Below are positions 8,299 to 17,741 of a stretch of 64,000 nucleotides of DNA, piece by piece. The DNA is taken from the NCBI GenBank assembly GCA_016703605.1, contig JADJBU010000004.1, positions 185,829 through 249,828 on the forward strand, read 5' to 3'. This DNA is from Candidatus Villigracilis adiacens (GTDB lineage Bacteria; Chloroflexota; Anaerolineae; Anaerolineales; Villigracilaceae). The stretch's first letter is position 1; every line of letters begins with the position of its first letter. The notes under the pieces are model-generated. The model had not been told where the DNA came from. It did no database searches and worked only from the letters and a program-made list of their open reading frames with translations. Made by a program: the position numbers and the translations under genes.

Positions 8299-10002
8299 AT
8301 GACCCACCGCCATTTCAAATACGAAAGCCTGCTATACGCGCTGGCTCTTCTGATCGCCCTCTCCATCCGGCTCACCCAGCTCGGCGCAATGCCGCTGACC
8401 GACGCCGAAGCCGCGCCCGCCCTGCAAGCCCTGCGCATCTCGCAAAGCCAAGACCCCGCCCTCAGCCCGCATCCGCTTTACATCCTCTCCACGTCCGTTT
8501 TATTTTTGCTCTACGGCGGCGGGACGAATTTCCTCGCCCGTTTGATCCCCGCCCTCATCGGCGGACTCCTCGTTTTAGCGCCCCTGCTCTTTGACGACCG
8601 CCTCAAACCCCGCCCGAGCCTGATCCTGGCCTTCTTCCTTGCCCTCGACCCGGGCCTGGTCGCCATCTCCCGTCAAGCCGCAAGCCCGATCCTCGCGCTC
8701 ACATTCCTCGCCTTCACCGCCGGGTTCATCAACAAGAACAGACCGACTCTCGCCGCCGTCACAGCCGCCCTCGCCCTCCTCAGCGGACCGTCCGTCTGGT
8801 TCGGCTTGCTACTCTTCCTCATCGCCCTCGCCTTCTCCCGCTTCTTCCTCCCCAAACCATCTGAAGAAACGACCGACGAGAAAACTTCACACCTTCAACC
8901 TTCAACCTTCAACCTTCAACTTTCAACCTTCATCCCCTTCATCCTCACCCTCCTCCTCGCCGGGACTCTCTTCCTCACCGTCCCCGGCGGAATCGGCGCG
9001 GCGTTCTCCTCCATCCCCGCCTTCATCGCTTCATGGACCTCCACAAGCGAAGCCTCACAGGGGATGCTCTTCATATCGCTGCTGGTCTACCAGCCTTTCG
9101 CCCTCCTGCTATCCATCATCGCCCTTATCCGCGGCTGGGCACAGGGACTGCGGAAAATCATCTTCCTCAGCGTCTGGCTGTTGATCTCGCTGCTCTTCAT
9201 CGTCTTCCACCCGGCGCGCCAAATGGCAGACCTGGTCTGGGCGCTGATTCCGCTCAACGCGCTTGCCTCTCTTGAACTTGCCCGTCACATCAGCACCTAC
9301 CTCGAGGAGCGCCGCGAAATTGCCGGGGTTGCCCTGCTCACCCTTTTCATCTGGGTCTTCGCCTGGCTCGGCATGGCGGGCATCAACTTCCTGCCCCTCA
9401 ACACGCCCGATTACAACCTGCGGATATGGATGCTCGCCGGGTCCTTCCTGCTGCTCATCGTCAGCCTGATCCTCGTCGCCGCCGGATGGTCCATCCGCAT
9501 CGCGCGCATCGGAGGCGTGTGGGGCATGGCAATCGGCTTGGGCGCGTTGAGTCTGGGCGGCTTGTTCGGCTCGGCAGGCTTGCGCGGGATGAACGCCCCC
9601 GAACTATGGTGGCTGCCGGGTATCCCTTCGCAGGCAGAGCTTGTGCGCGAGACGGTCAGCCAGGTCTCGGAACTCGGGCGCGGAAACGACAACAGCGCCA
9701 CGGTGGCGATCCTTGGAATCGACTCCCCCGCCCTCGAATGGGCATTGCGCGAAAACTCCGCGCAGACCCTGGAAGCGTTGGACGAAATCAGCCCGCCCGA
9801 TATCGTCATCACACCCTACGAGTCGAATCCGATCAGCCTTGAATCCGCCTACCGCGGGCAGGACTTTATCTGGCGGCGGACTCCGATCTGGGCATATGCC
9901 GATGCAGCAGCCTGGCTTCGCTGGGTATCCCTGCGCGAAATGCCGCAAAGCCAGGAACTCATCATCCTTTGGGCAAAGAACGACCTGTTTCTGGACGAAT
10001 AA
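8299..10002 (+). CDS. GT-C type polytopic membrane protein
   Basis: 567-residue integral membrane protein with roughly a dozen hydrophobic segments. The start resembles GT-C glycosyltransferases (family 39/PMT-like): the first transmembrane helix is followed by an acidic loop (PLTDAEAAPALQALRIS), where the family carries catalytic acidic residues, and the C-terminal 120 residues are soluble. A lipid-linked sugar donor would be the usual substrate; this is inference from fold and the loop only. A 7-bp microsatellite (8892-8932) lies in frame and encodes a Gln/Pro/Ser/Thr/Phe-rich stretch in a loop around residue 200. The gene is probably a leaderless single unit. Confidence 0.65.
   Translation: MTHRHFKYESLLYALALLIALSIRLTQLGAMPLTDAEAAPALQALRISQSQDPALSPHPLYILSTSVLFLLYGGGTNFLARLIPALIGGLLVLAPLLFDDRLKPRPSLILAFFLALDPGLVAISRQAASPILALTFLAFTAGFINKNRPTLAAVTAALALLSGPSVWFGLLLFLIALAFSRFFLPKPSEETTDEKTSHLQPSTFNLQLSTFIPFILTLLLAGTLFLTVPGGIGAAFSSIPAFIASWTSTSEASQGMLFISLLVYQPFALLLSIIALIRGWAQGLRKIIFLSVWLLISLLFIVFHPARQMADLVWALIPLNALASLELARHISTYLEERREIAGVALLTLFIWVFAWLGMAGINFLPLNTPDYNLRIWMLAGSFLLLIVSLILVAAGWSIRIARIGGVWGMAIGLGALSLGGLFGSAGLRGMNAPELWWLPGIPSQAELVRETVSQVSELGRGNDNSATVAILGIDSPALEWALRENSAQTLEALDEISPPDIVITPYESNPISLESAYRGQDFIWRRTPIWAYADAAAWLRWVSLREMPQSQELIILWAKNDLFLDE
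8892..8932 (+). repeat. In-frame 7-bp microsatellite (CCTTCAA)n
   Basis: Nearly six copies of CCTTCAA, one with a C-to-T change, lie inside the GT-C gene. Gain or loss of single units would shift the frame. Confidence 0.8.
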
Positions 10003-10018
10003 CTCACGTTGAAGACCG

Positions 10019-10067
10019 TCCCGAAGGTTGCAGCACAGGAAAGGCCCGCCCTGTGAAATCTTTCGGG
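10019..10067 (+). other. Imperfect two-step stem-loop upstream of cmk
   Basis: CCCGAAGG pairs with CTTTCGGG on the outside and CACAGG with CCTGTG on the inside, with a short T-run after it. It may end transcription of the GT-C gene or sit in the cmk leader. Confidence 0.4.
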
Positions 10068-10086
10068 GCGTTTTGGGCAACAATCA

Positions 10087-10779
10087 ATGAATAACATGAC
10101 AAACCAACATCATCCCTCCATCATCGCGCTCGACGGTCCCGCCGCATCCGGCAAAACCACGGTCGGGCAAAGGCTTGCCGAGAAATTCGGTTATCTCTTC
10201 TTCGACACCGGCATTATGTACCGTGCCGTCACCTGGATCGCGCTCGACCACGACATGGACATTCGCAACGAAGCGCTCATCACGCAAATGGCGCAGTCCG
10301 CGCAGATCGACATCCGCCCGCCAACGGAAAACGACGGACGGGCATGTGATGTCGTCATCGGCGGCAAGGACGTGACCTGGGACATCCGCTCGGGGGACGT
10401 GGAGTCAAAGGTCTCGGCAGTTTCGGCGTACCCCGGCGTGCGCAAGGCATTGTCTGAACAGCAGCGCCGCATCGGTATGCGCGGAAAGGTCGTCATGGTC
10501 GGCAGGGATATTGGCACGGTCGTATTGCCCGAAGCCGACCTGAAAATTTATCTCGATGCCAGCGCCGAAGAACGCGCGCGCCGCCGGTACGACGAGATCA
10601 TCGAACGCGGCGGGCAAGCCGATTACGACGACCTGCTCAAAAAGATGATCGAGCGCGACCGCATCGACTCGACCCGTGCCGTCGCCCCGCTGCGCCCCGC
10701 CGACGACGCAGTCATCGTCAACACCGATGCCCTGAGCGAAGACGAGGTCTACGCCCGCGTGCTGGAAATGTGCGGTTGA
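10087..10779 (+). CDS. cmk: Cytidylate kinase
   Basis: Transfers phosphate from ATP to CMP or dCMP in pyrimidine nucleotide salvage (cytoplasm). The P-loop is GPAASGKTT (17-25). The substrate motif DTGIMYRAVTWIAL follows, then the NMP-binding insert, GRDIGTVVLPEADLKIYLDAS and the lid region with ERARRRYDE. 230 aa is standard. The first ATG is used here; a second at codon 4 is possible, and neither has a strong ribosome site. The acyltransferase gene follows 13 bp downstream, a pairing seen in many bacteria. Confidence 0.95.
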   Translation: MNNMTNQHHPSIIALDGPAASGKTTVGQRLAEKFGYLFFDTGIMYRAVTWIALDHDMDIRNEALITQMAQSAQIDIRPPTENDGRACDVVIGGKDVTWDIRSGDVESKVSAVSAYPGVRKALSEQQRRIGMRGKVVMVGRDIGTVVLPEADLKIYLDASAEERARRRYDEIIERGGQADYDDLLKKMIERDRIDSTRAVAPLRPADDAVIVNTDALSEDEVYARVLEMCG

Positions 10780-10792
10780 ACGCCCCGCGTCC

Positions 10793-11509
10793 ATGCCGGA
10801 TAAACAGCCCCCGCCCAAGCCGGTAACGGATATCTGGAAGCCAGAGTTGGTGCGCCTGCCCCGGCTTACGGGAGCCAGGCTTGCCTTCCGAAAATTTTCG
10901 CATGGGCTGATCAAACTCGTCGCCCGCGCCTGCCTGCGTGTGACAAAGGAAGGGCTGGAAAACATCCCGGATCGCGGTCCCCTGTTGATCGTCATCAACC
11001 ATCTCGGCGACGCCGATGTGCCGGCGTTGATCTCATCCCTGCCATTCACGCCCGACGCGCTCGCCAAGATCGAACTGCGCGACCTGCCCATCCTCGGCAG
11101 GCTGATGGACATGTACGGGGTTATCTGGCTGCACCGCGGCAAGCCGGATAAACGCGCCCTGCGCGCCGCGCTCGATGGGCTTGCCGAAGGGCGCAGGCTG
11201 GTCATTGCGCCCGAAGGACGTTACTCATTGACCGGCTCGCTGGAAGACGGCGCAAACGGCGCGGCGTTCCTTGCCTATAAATCGGGCGCGGCGATATTGC
11301 CGATTGCGATCACAGGCACGGAAAATGAAACTGTGTACAGCCGCATCAAACGCTTCGAGCGGGCGCGGGTCCACATTCGGGTGGGGAAAACCTTCCGGTT
11401 GGAGGAACAGGCGTCGGCGCGGCGTGAAGCGGTGAATGGGGGTACGAAACGCATCATGGCGGAGATCCGCTCGCTGCTGCCGGAAAGGTATCGCGGGAGG
11501 GAATCGTAA
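10793..11509 (+). CDS. plsC: PlsC-type 1-acylglycerol-phosphate acyltransferase
   Basis: Predicted acylation of lysophosphatidic acid to phosphatidic acid at the inner membrane face. The H-x4-D catalytic motif is NHLGDAD (H70, D75). The substrate-binding block APEGRYSLTGSL (about 139-150) follows, and a third block is IAITGTE. 238 aa is normal. There is a hydrophobic N-terminal segment but no clear transmembrane helix. It is co-directional with cmk and 13 bp behind it. The substrate could also be another lysolipid; the family is certain. Confidence 0.88.
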   Translation: MPDKQPPPKPVTDIWKPELVRLPRLTGARLAFRKFSHGLIKLVARACLRVTKEGLENIPDRGPLLIVINHLGDADVPALISSLPFTPDALAKIELRDLPILGRLMDMYGVIWLHRGKPDKRALRAALDGLAEGRRLVIAPEGRYSLTGSLEDGANGAAFLAYKSGAAILPIAITGTENETVYSRIKRFERARVHIRVGKTFRLEEQASARREAVNGGTKRIMAEIRSLLPERYRGRES

Positions 11510-11575
11510 CGCGTGATGTTTACGGCGGGGGCAAAATGTAAACCGACAGATAAGGGGCGGCGCGTGTTTTGAGGC

Positions 11576-11581
11576 TATAAT
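11576..11581 (+). promoter_or_regulatory. -10 box TATAAT, 6 nt before ATG (leaderless)
   Basis: TATAAT, six bases, then ATG 11588, with no ribosome site. No clear -35 was seen. Confidence 0.6.
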
Positions 11582-11587
11582 TATTGG

Positions 11588-14500
11588 ATGGAGTTCATCG
11601 CATCGCTCCTCGCAGGCATTCCGTTCCCGGCTCCTCCAACAATTTCCGGCTGGCTGGCTTGGGTTTTGTTGTTTTCGGCGCTGGCAGGCTCGCTTTATAG
11701 AAACCGAAAAAATCGCGCGGCATGGGGGATGAAGGAATGGGGACTTTTTGTTCTGCTGGCTTTGCTTGTTCCTCTTTTGAATCTTTTCATCGGGGTGAGG
11801 TTGACCTCCGGTTCGATCCGCCCCCTGCCCGGGTTGCCCGCCGATGCGCCCGGTTCTGCGCTGATGGTTTTTTCCGCCATTCCGTGGCTGTTGGGCGGCG
11901 GGCTGCTCGGGCCGGTCGCCGCCGCCGCCCTGGGCGCGTTTGCCGGGCTGCTTCGCGGCGCATGGGACCTGTATTCGCTCTTCCCCATTCTTGAGTTTGC
12001 ATTCGTGGGCATGTGGTTCTCGATGAACATGCGCCAGCGTTACCGCACGCCCGCCTATCGGCTGTTACGTCAGCCCCTGGCGGGGGCGTTGCTTTTAATT
12101 CCCATTCACACCCTGTTCTATACCCTGAGCGCCCTGTTCACCCAATGGGGCGCGGACGTGCCCGCCACGGCGCGGCTCGATTTTGCCATCAGCAACGCGC
12201 TGGTCGTCACCCTGGCGTTCGGCGGCGAGATGCTGGCGGGCGGGCTTGTGGCGCAGGTTGTCTCGCTTGCCTTCCCGGCGTATTGGGGAAGCAAACAACC
12301 CATGCAGCCCTCGCCGGGGGAAAAGAGTCTCGAGTCGCGTTTTATCTTTGCGGTAAGCACCTTCATTTTGTTATTGCTGCTTTCCCTGCTGGTGGGCGGC
12401 TGGGTGGTGGCGGGGCAAGCCGCCCGCGACCTGCTCGAAGGTCGTCTTTCGAGCGCGGGCGAATCGGCGGCGCAAAGCGTGCCTTTCTTTCTGGAGACGG
12501 GGCAGAACCTTGCGGCTCAACTGGCGGCGGATCCGCGCATGACGGACGCGACCGGATCAGACCTGACCGCCATCCTCTCGACGCGCATCAAGTCGGTGCC
12601 GTATTTCGATCAGTTGATTGTGCTGGACTCGAACACCCGCGCCATGCTGGCGATCTACCCCGAAGATACGCGCGCGGGGTTCAGGCTTTACCCCGAGGAG
12701 GATGCGGGAATCCTTTTTGCCACTCAGGGCGTGTTGACCCAGGTCTACTCCATTCCGCCGATCTCGGAATCAGGCTCGTCGCGGATTTCCTTCCTGGTTG
12801 CAGTCGGCGATGGGGAGTCGGTGCAGCGGGTGTTGATCGGGCGCACGACCATCGAGGCGAATCCGCTGACCCTGCCGCTCATCAAAAGCCTGGATAACAT
12901 GCGCGACCTCGACGGTTCGGGCATGTTGGTAGACGACGGCAACCACATCATCTACCATTCGGATAAGAGGCAGACCCCAGCCGTCTATGAAGGGCAAATG
13001 GGACCCGAGCCGTTCTTCTACGACAATACCGCGCCAGACGGCACGCGCCAGATCGTGTATTACCATCCGGTCGTTGGGCGTCCGTGGGCGGTTGTGTTGA
13101 CCGTCCCGGCGCGGCGCGCGCAGCAACTGGCGTTGAACATCGCCACGCCGCTGGCGTTGATGACGATCCTGCTGGCGGTGGTCGCGCTGGTCTCGTTGCG
13201 CATCGGTCTGCGGGTGGTGACGGGTTCCTTGAAGGGGCTTGCCGCGGAAGCAGACCGGATTGCGCAGGGGAATCTCGATAATCCGCTCCAGATCAAGGGG
13301 GAGGATGAGGTCGGTCAGTTGAGCCGGGCGTTCGAGCAGATGCGCGTCGGTTTGCAGGCGCGTCTGGAGGAGAGCAACCGCCTGCTGCGGGTCAGCCAGG
13401 GCGTGGCATCCAGCCTGGAGATGCGCGACGCGGTCAAGCCGGTGCTGGAGGCGATCCTTTCGACGGGGGCAAAATCGGTGCGGGTGGTTCTTTCGCCGAG
13501 CATCCTGCCGGATACGTTCATCGAATTGCCGTCGCGCTTTTCGCTGGGCGGGGCGGAGGATACCTATGCTCATCTCGATGACCAGGTCCTCGACCTGGCG
13601 CAAAGCCAGGAGAAGATCGTCCTGCCGAACCTGACCCGCTCGCGCGAATTGATCCTCGACTCGGGCGGGGCGCATCCGCTTGCCATGCTGGCGGTGGCGC
13701 TGCGCCATGAAAATCAATATTATGGCGTGGTGTGGGCCGGGTACGAACAACCGCGAAAATTCTCCGATTCAGATGTGCGTTTTGTGACCACGCTCGCGGG
13801 TCAGGCGGCGCTGGCGGTGGCGAACGCGCATCTCTACCTGACGGTGGAAGCCTCGCGCCGCCAGTTGGAGGCGATCATCAACTCCTCGCCCGACCCGGTC
13901 ATTGTGACGGATCACCACAACCGTCTGCTGCTCGCCAACCATGCGGCGGCATCTGCCCTGCGGCAGGATGTTGACGAAGCCATGAGCGGAATGGAAACGG
14001 AAAAGGTCATTAAACTCCGTCCCCTGCTTGCCCTCCTGCAAAGCACCACGTCCGAGAAGCAGTCAACCGAAATCCTGCTCCCCGACAGCCGCACCTATCT
14101 GGCGACCGCTTCGCCGGTGATGGTGGAGGGGCGGCAGATCGGGCGCGTCTGCATCATGCGCGATGTGACCTACTTCAAGGAACTGGATACGATGAAGTCT
14201 GAGTTCGTGGCTACGGTCAGCCACGACCTGCGTTCGCCCCTGACGCTGATGCGCGGCTATGCCACCATGCTGGATACGGTCGGCGAATTGAACGAACAGC
14301 AGGTGGGGTATGTCAAAAAGATCGTTGCCGGGGTCGAGAACATGTCGCGCCTGGTGAACAACCTGCTCGACCTCGGGCGCATCGAGTTCGGCGTGGGCTT
14401 GCAGGTGGAGAACGTGCCGGCGCTGGACATCATCGAACGCGTGACCGGCGCTTTGCAGTTACAGGCTTCGCAGAAGGGCATCCACCTTGCGGTTGAACTG

Positions 14501-14881
14501 CCCAAAGACATGCCCCATGCCGTGGAAGCCGACGGGGCGCTTCTGCATCAGGCGGTCTATAACCTGGTGGAGAACGCCATCAAATACACGCCGATGAACG
14601 GCAGGGTGACGATCCGCACTGTGTCGCAGCCTGATTACCTGATCTTCGCCATTGAAGACTCAGGCATTGGCATCCCGCCGGAGGATGTGCCGCACCTGTT
14701 CGAGAAGTTCTATCGCGGCAAACAGCGCGAGGCGCGCGCGCAGCCCGGCTCGGGGCTGGGACTCGCCATTGTCCATTCCATTGCTGAAAACCACCGCGGG
14801 CGGGTCTGGGTGGAGAGCGCCCTCGGCAAGGGCAGCATTTTCTATTTGCAGGTTCCCCTTGTCCAGCCCAGGGAGGGATGA
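11588..14881 (+). CDS. Large sensor histidine kinase (Cache-HAMP-GAF-PAS-HisKA)
   Basis: Membrane sensor of a two-component system, 1097 aa. In order: an N-terminal block of about six membrane helices (to about 230), a further helix (about 255-277), an extracellular Cache-like sensor (about 280-515), a helix (about 518-545), a HAMP linker with EADRIAQGNLDNPL, a GAF-like domain (about 600-755), a PAS domain (about 760-865), then HisKA with phospho-acceptor His879 (VSHDLRSPLTLMRGYA) and HATPase_c. The ATPase boxes are N (LVENAIKYT), G1 (EDSGIGIPP), F (LFEKFYRG) and G2 (GSGLGLAIVH). No response regulator gene lies nearby, so the partner is elsewhere. The signal is unknown. Confidence 0.93.
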   Translation: MEFIASLLAGIPFPAPPTISGWLAWVLLFSALAGSLYRNRKNRAAWGMKEWGLFVLLALLVPLLNLFIGVRLTSGSIRPLPGLPADAPGSALMVFSAIPWLLGGGLLGPVAAAALGAFAGLLRGAWDLYSLFPILEFAFVGMWFSMNMRQRYRTPAYRLLRQPLAGALLLIPIHTLFYTLSALFTQWGADVPATARLDFAISNALVVTLAFGGEMLAGGLVAQVVSLAFPAYWGSKQPMQPSPGEKSLESRFIFAVSTFILLLLLSLLVGGWVVAGQAARDLLEGRLSSAGESAAQSVPFFLETGQNLAAQLAADPRMTDATGSDLTAILSTRIKSVPYFDQLIVLDSNTRAMLAIYPEDTRAGFRLYPEEDAGILFATQGVLTQVYSIPPISESGSSRISFLVAVGDGESVQRVLIGRTTIEANPLTLPLIKSLDNMRDLDGSGMLVDDGNHIIYHSDKRQTPAVYEGQMGPEPFFYDNTAPDGTRQIVYYHPVVGRPWAVVLTVPARRAQQLALNIATPLALMTILLAVVALVSLRIGLRVVTGSLKGLAAEADRIAQGNLDNPLQIKGEDEVGQLSRAFEQMRVGLQARLEESNRLLRVSQGVASSLEMRDAVKPVLEAILSTGAKSVRVVLSPSILPDTFIELPSRFSLGGAEDTYAHLDDQVLDLAQSQEKIVLPNLTRSRELILDSGGAHPLAMLAVALRHENQYYGVVWAGYEQPRKFSDSDVRFVTTLAGQAALAVANAHLYLTVEASRRQLEAIINSSPDPVIVTDHHNRLLLANHAAASALRQDVDEAMSGMETEKVIKLRPLLALLQSTTSEKQSTEILLPDSRTYLATASPVMVEGRQIGRVCIMRDVTYFKELDTMKSEFVATVSHDLRSPLTLMRGYATMLDTVGELNEQQVGYVKKIVAGVENMSRLVNNLLDLGRIEFGVGLQVENVPALDIIERVTGALQLQASQKGIHLAVELPKDMPHAVEADGALLHQAVYNLVENAIKYTPMNGRVTIRTVSQPDYLIFAIEDSGIGIPPEDVPHLFEKFYRGKQREARAQPGSGLGLAIVHSIAENHRGRVWVESALGKGSIFYLQVPLVQPREG

Positions 14882-14926
14882 GAGAATTTGCGCCGCAACT
14901 GTGTGAAGACACTCCAACCAGGGGGG

Positions 14927-14947
14927 CGCAAAATCTCCGATTTTGCG
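14927..14947. repeat. Hairpin with TCC loop
   Basis: Perfect 9-bp arms (CGCAAAATC/GATTTTGCG) around TCC. It is a member of the dispersed TCCC-loop hairpin family and lies between the kinase and the KimA gene. Confidence 0.7.
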
Positions 14948-15016
14948 GGAAGAGATGCCGCCAGCGCCACAGGCCTACACGTCCCCCACACCTATTCCCA
15001 AAAATTGAAACAGGAC

Positions 15017-15022
15017 TATAAT
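15017..15022 (+). promoter_or_regulatory. -10 box TATAAT upstream of kimA-like gene
   Basis: TATAAT is followed six bases later by TTG (15029), which is in frame with the transporter. Either this is another leaderless start (TTG) or the message has a 50-60 nt leader before ATG 15080, which would include a small hairpin (CCTTCCGCAGGAAGG). Confidence 0.45.
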
Positions 15023-15079
15023 CCCGGCTTGTCCTTCCGCAGGAAGGGCATAATTTTTGCCGGTTGGCAGTTGGTATTT

Positions 15080-17062
15080 ATGATCAATCAAGAAAACAAA
15101 CAAACCCCCATCATCGAAAGAAAAACAGATTACAACCCTCCTCGTAATTGGCAGTCCTGGCTGATCGGACGTCCGCTTTCCACGGCGGATGCTTCTCATG
15201 AAACGATTGGCAAAACCGTTGGTCTGGCAGTCTTTGCCTCCGACGCGCTATCATCGAACGCCTATGCCACACAGGAGATTATGGTTGTACTGGCAGCCGC
15301 GGGCACAGCCGCCTTTGGCTATGTCTTCCCGATCTCAATGGCGATCGTTGTTCTGCTTGCCATTGTATCGCTCTCCTATGTGCAGGTAATTCATGCCTAT
15401 CCAGACGGGGGCGGCGCGTATGTAGTTGCGCGCGACAACCTTGGCGAACTGGCAGGTTTAACCGCAGCTTCATCCTTGCTAGCAGATTACATCCTAACCG
15501 TTTCCGTATCCGTATCGTCCGGCATCGCCCAGATCGTATCCGCCTACCCGGACCTTTATGAATATCGCGTGCCAATGGCGGTAACGGCGGTATTTCTTCT
15601 CATGTTGATAAATCTGCGGGGCGTGCGTGAATCAGGCGCGGCAATTGCCGTACCAAGCATGTCGTTCATTGCTATCATGATCATTATGATCGTTGTCGGC
15701 ATGTACAAGTATTTCACCGGCAGCCTGGGCAGCGTAATCGACCCGCCCGAAATTCTCGCGCATGGCATTACCGCCTTCGGTCTGCCGTTTCTCATCCTTC
15801 ACGCCTTCTCAAGCGGAACAGCAGCATTGACAGGCATCGAAGCCATTTCAAACGGAACGACCGCGTTCAAGGAGCCGCGCAGCAAAAACGCCGCCACTAC
15901 GCTAACGTGGATGGCAGCCATCCTCGCCACGCTATTTTTGGGCATATCATTCCTGGCAAGCCGGATCAACGCCGTTCCGTCGGAGGTTGAAACGGTCATC
16001 TCCCAGATCGGACGCACGGTCTTCGGCGGGCAGGGAATTTTCTACTTCGCTGTCATTCTGGCAACAACGATTATTTTGCTTTTGGCGGGCAACACGGCTT
16101 ATGCGGGTTTCCCGCGTTTGAGCGCTCTCATGGCAATGGACGGTTTCCTCCCGCGCCAGTTAACCTATCGCGGCAGCCGCCTCGTTTATTCGCGCGGAAT
16201 TGTGGCGCTGGCGGTTTTGTCATCGGCTTTGATCGTCCTCTTTCAGGCAAGCGTTACGCGCCTGATTCCGCTCTACGCCATTGGGGTTTTCCTTTCATTT
16301 ACCCTTGCGCAATCCGGCATGGCGTTGCGCTGGTGGAAAAGCGGCAAACTTCAAGGAGAAGATACCGACACCGAGCATACCAACAGCCGTGTCGCCAAAC
16401 TCACCTTCGATTCGCTCTGGCGTCTGAAAATGATCACCAACGGCTTTGGCGCAGTCTGCACCGGAATTGTGATGGTGATCTTTGCAGTTACCAAATTCCA
16501 AGACGGCGCGTATGTTGTTCTCATCCTGATCCCCGTCCTGATCGGCGCCCTGTGGATGATTCACATGCATTACCGCAACCTTGCCAAAAACCTCTCGCTC
16601 GACAACTTCGGCGTCATCCCGCCGCACACCCATCGTCACCGCGTCATCATGCCGGTCAGCGGCGTGCATCAGGGGACGCTTGCCGGGCTGCGCTACGCCC
16701 GCATGTTATCAGACGACGTGACCGCCGTGCATATCGTCATCGAACCGGCGGATGCGGAAAAAGCCCGCAAAAAATGGGAAACCTGGGGCGAGGGCATCCG
16801 CCTGGTCATGCTCGATTCGCCCTACCGCCTGTTCGTCGAACCGCTGCTGGACTACATCGCCGACCTCGCCGAAAAACGCCAGCCCGGAGAGATCATCACC
16901 GTGGTCGTGCCAGAATTCGTTTCCGATAACCGCTGGACCTCCGCGCTGCATACCAACACGGCCGAGATCCTGCGCACACAGTTAAAGAACCAGCATGGAA
17001 TCGTCATCACCAACGTGCCTTATCACATCCACGAGGTCGAGAGCGACCATGCCGGTCATTAA
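15080..17062 (+). CDS. KimA-like APC-family potassium transporter
   Basis: Predicted high-affinity K+ importer of the KimA (YdaO) branch of the APC superfamily. About twelve membrane helices (60-500 of this reading), with family landmarks ASDALSSNAYATQEI in helix 1 and NTAYAGFPRLSALMAMDGFLP (given as positions near 330-350). The C-terminal 160 residues are soluble and resemble a universal-stress-like domain, HRVIMPVSGVHQGTLAGLRY. I start at ATG 15080 (MINQENKQ); an upstream in-frame TTG at 15029 is possible, and the ATG at 14888 lies before the promoter. Two RCK-domain genes follow at 12 and 1 bp spacing, which supports potassium as the substrate. Confidence 0.82.
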   Translation: MINQENKQTPIIERKTDYNPPRNWQSWLIGRPLSTADASHETIGKTVGLAVFASDALSSNAYATQEIMVVLAAAGTAAFGYVFPISMAIVVLLAIVSLSYVQVIHAYPDGGGAYVVARDNLGELAGLTAASSLLADYILTVSVSVSSGIAQIVSAYPDLYEYRVPMAVTAVFLLMLINLRGVRESGAAIAVPSMSFIAIMIIMIVVGMYKYFTGSLGSVIDPPEILAHGITAFGLPFLILHAFSSGTAALTGIEAISNGTTAFKEPRSKNAATTLTWMAAILATLFLGISFLASRINAVPSEVETVISQIGRTVFGGQGIFYFAVILATTIILLLAGNTAYAGFPRLSALMAMDGFLPRQLTYRGSRLVYSRGIVALAVLSSALIVLFQASVTRLIPLYAIGVFLSFTLAQSGMALRWWKSGKLQGEDTDTEHTNSRVAKLTFDSLWRLKMITNGFGAVCTGIVMVIFAVTKFQDGAYVVLILIPVLIGALWMIHMHYRNLAKNLSLDNFGVIPPHTHRHRVIMPVSGVHQGTLAGLRYARMLSDDVTAVHIVIEPADAEKARKKWETWGEGIRLVMLDSPYRLFVEPLLDYIADLAEKRQPGEIITVVVPEFVSDNRWTSALHTNTAEILRTQLKNQHGIVITNVPYHIHEVESDHAGH

Positions 17063-17074
17063 GGAGTTATAGCC

Positions 17075-17740
17075 ATGAATTTCATTGTTGTAGGATGCGG
17101 AAGATTCGGAGCCGAACTGGCATACCGTCTCTTCACAAATGGACACCAGGTCGCCGTGGTGGATGCCAATCCAAAAGCGTTCAACCGCCTCCACCCAGAC
17201 TTTCGGGGGCGTACCGTGGAAGGAGACTCTCTCTCCGCCGACACCCTCTCCCGCGCCGCCGCGGATAAAGCCGACGGTCTGGCGGTCGTCACCAACTCAG
17301 ACACGATGAATGCCGTCATTGGGCACACCGTCCGCGTGCATTACCCGAACGTCAAGCAGGTCATCGTCCGCAACTACGACCCTGCCATGCGTGGAATGCT
17401 CGAAGCCTTCGGCTTGCAGATCGTCAGTTCCACCGCCTGGGGCGCGGAACGCGTGCAGGAACTGTTGCTCGACCCGTCCTTCCGCGCCGTATTCTCAGCC
17501 GGGAACGGTGAAGTGGAAATGTACGAAATGTTCATTTCCGAAAAATTCAGCGGAAGCGCGATCTCATCCCTGTTGAACGGATGCGAAGGCATCGTCTGCG
17601 CCGCGCTGACCCGCGCCGGGCGGGCGGAACTGCCAAGCCCGAACGCCATCCTCCAAAAAGGGGATATCCTCACCGTCAGCGCCACGCTCGAGGGCGTGCA
17701 ATCCCTGCGCGCCAAATTGGGCGAAGGGAAGGAGGCATAA
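17075..17740 (+). CDS. TrkA/KtrA-type RCK regulatory protein 1
   Basis: Cytoplasmic regulator of potassium transport. RCK_N Rossmann fold at the N-terminus with GCGRFG (7-12) and the acidic end of beta-2 (VVDANP), so it binds NAD(H) or an adenine nucleotide. A C-terminal RCK_C (TrkA_C)-like part of about 80 residues follows the linker (MYEMFISEKFSGSAI). 221 aa is standard. It lies 12 bp after the KimA-like gene and 1 bp before a second RCK gene, so all three form an operon. Paired unlike RCK proteins suggest a hetero-oligomeric gating ring (inference). Confidence 0.88.
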   Translation: MNFIVVGCGRFGAELAYRLFTNGHQVAVVDANPKAFNRLHPDFRGRTVEGDSLSADTLSRAAADKADGLAVVTNSDTMNAVIGHTVRVHYPNVKQVIVRNYDPAMRGMLEAFGLQIVSSTAWGAERVQELLLDPSFRAVFSAGNGEVEMYEMFISEKFSGSAISSLLNGCEGIVCAALTRAGRAELPSPNAILQKGDILTVSATLEGVQSLRAKLGEGKEA

Positions 17741-17741
17741 C

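Noticed and set aside
14888..15079. Extension of the KimA-like protein upstream
   Set aside because: It passes through a hairpin repeat and a TATAAT box and has no homology features; the transporter starts at 15080 or perhaps TTG 15029.
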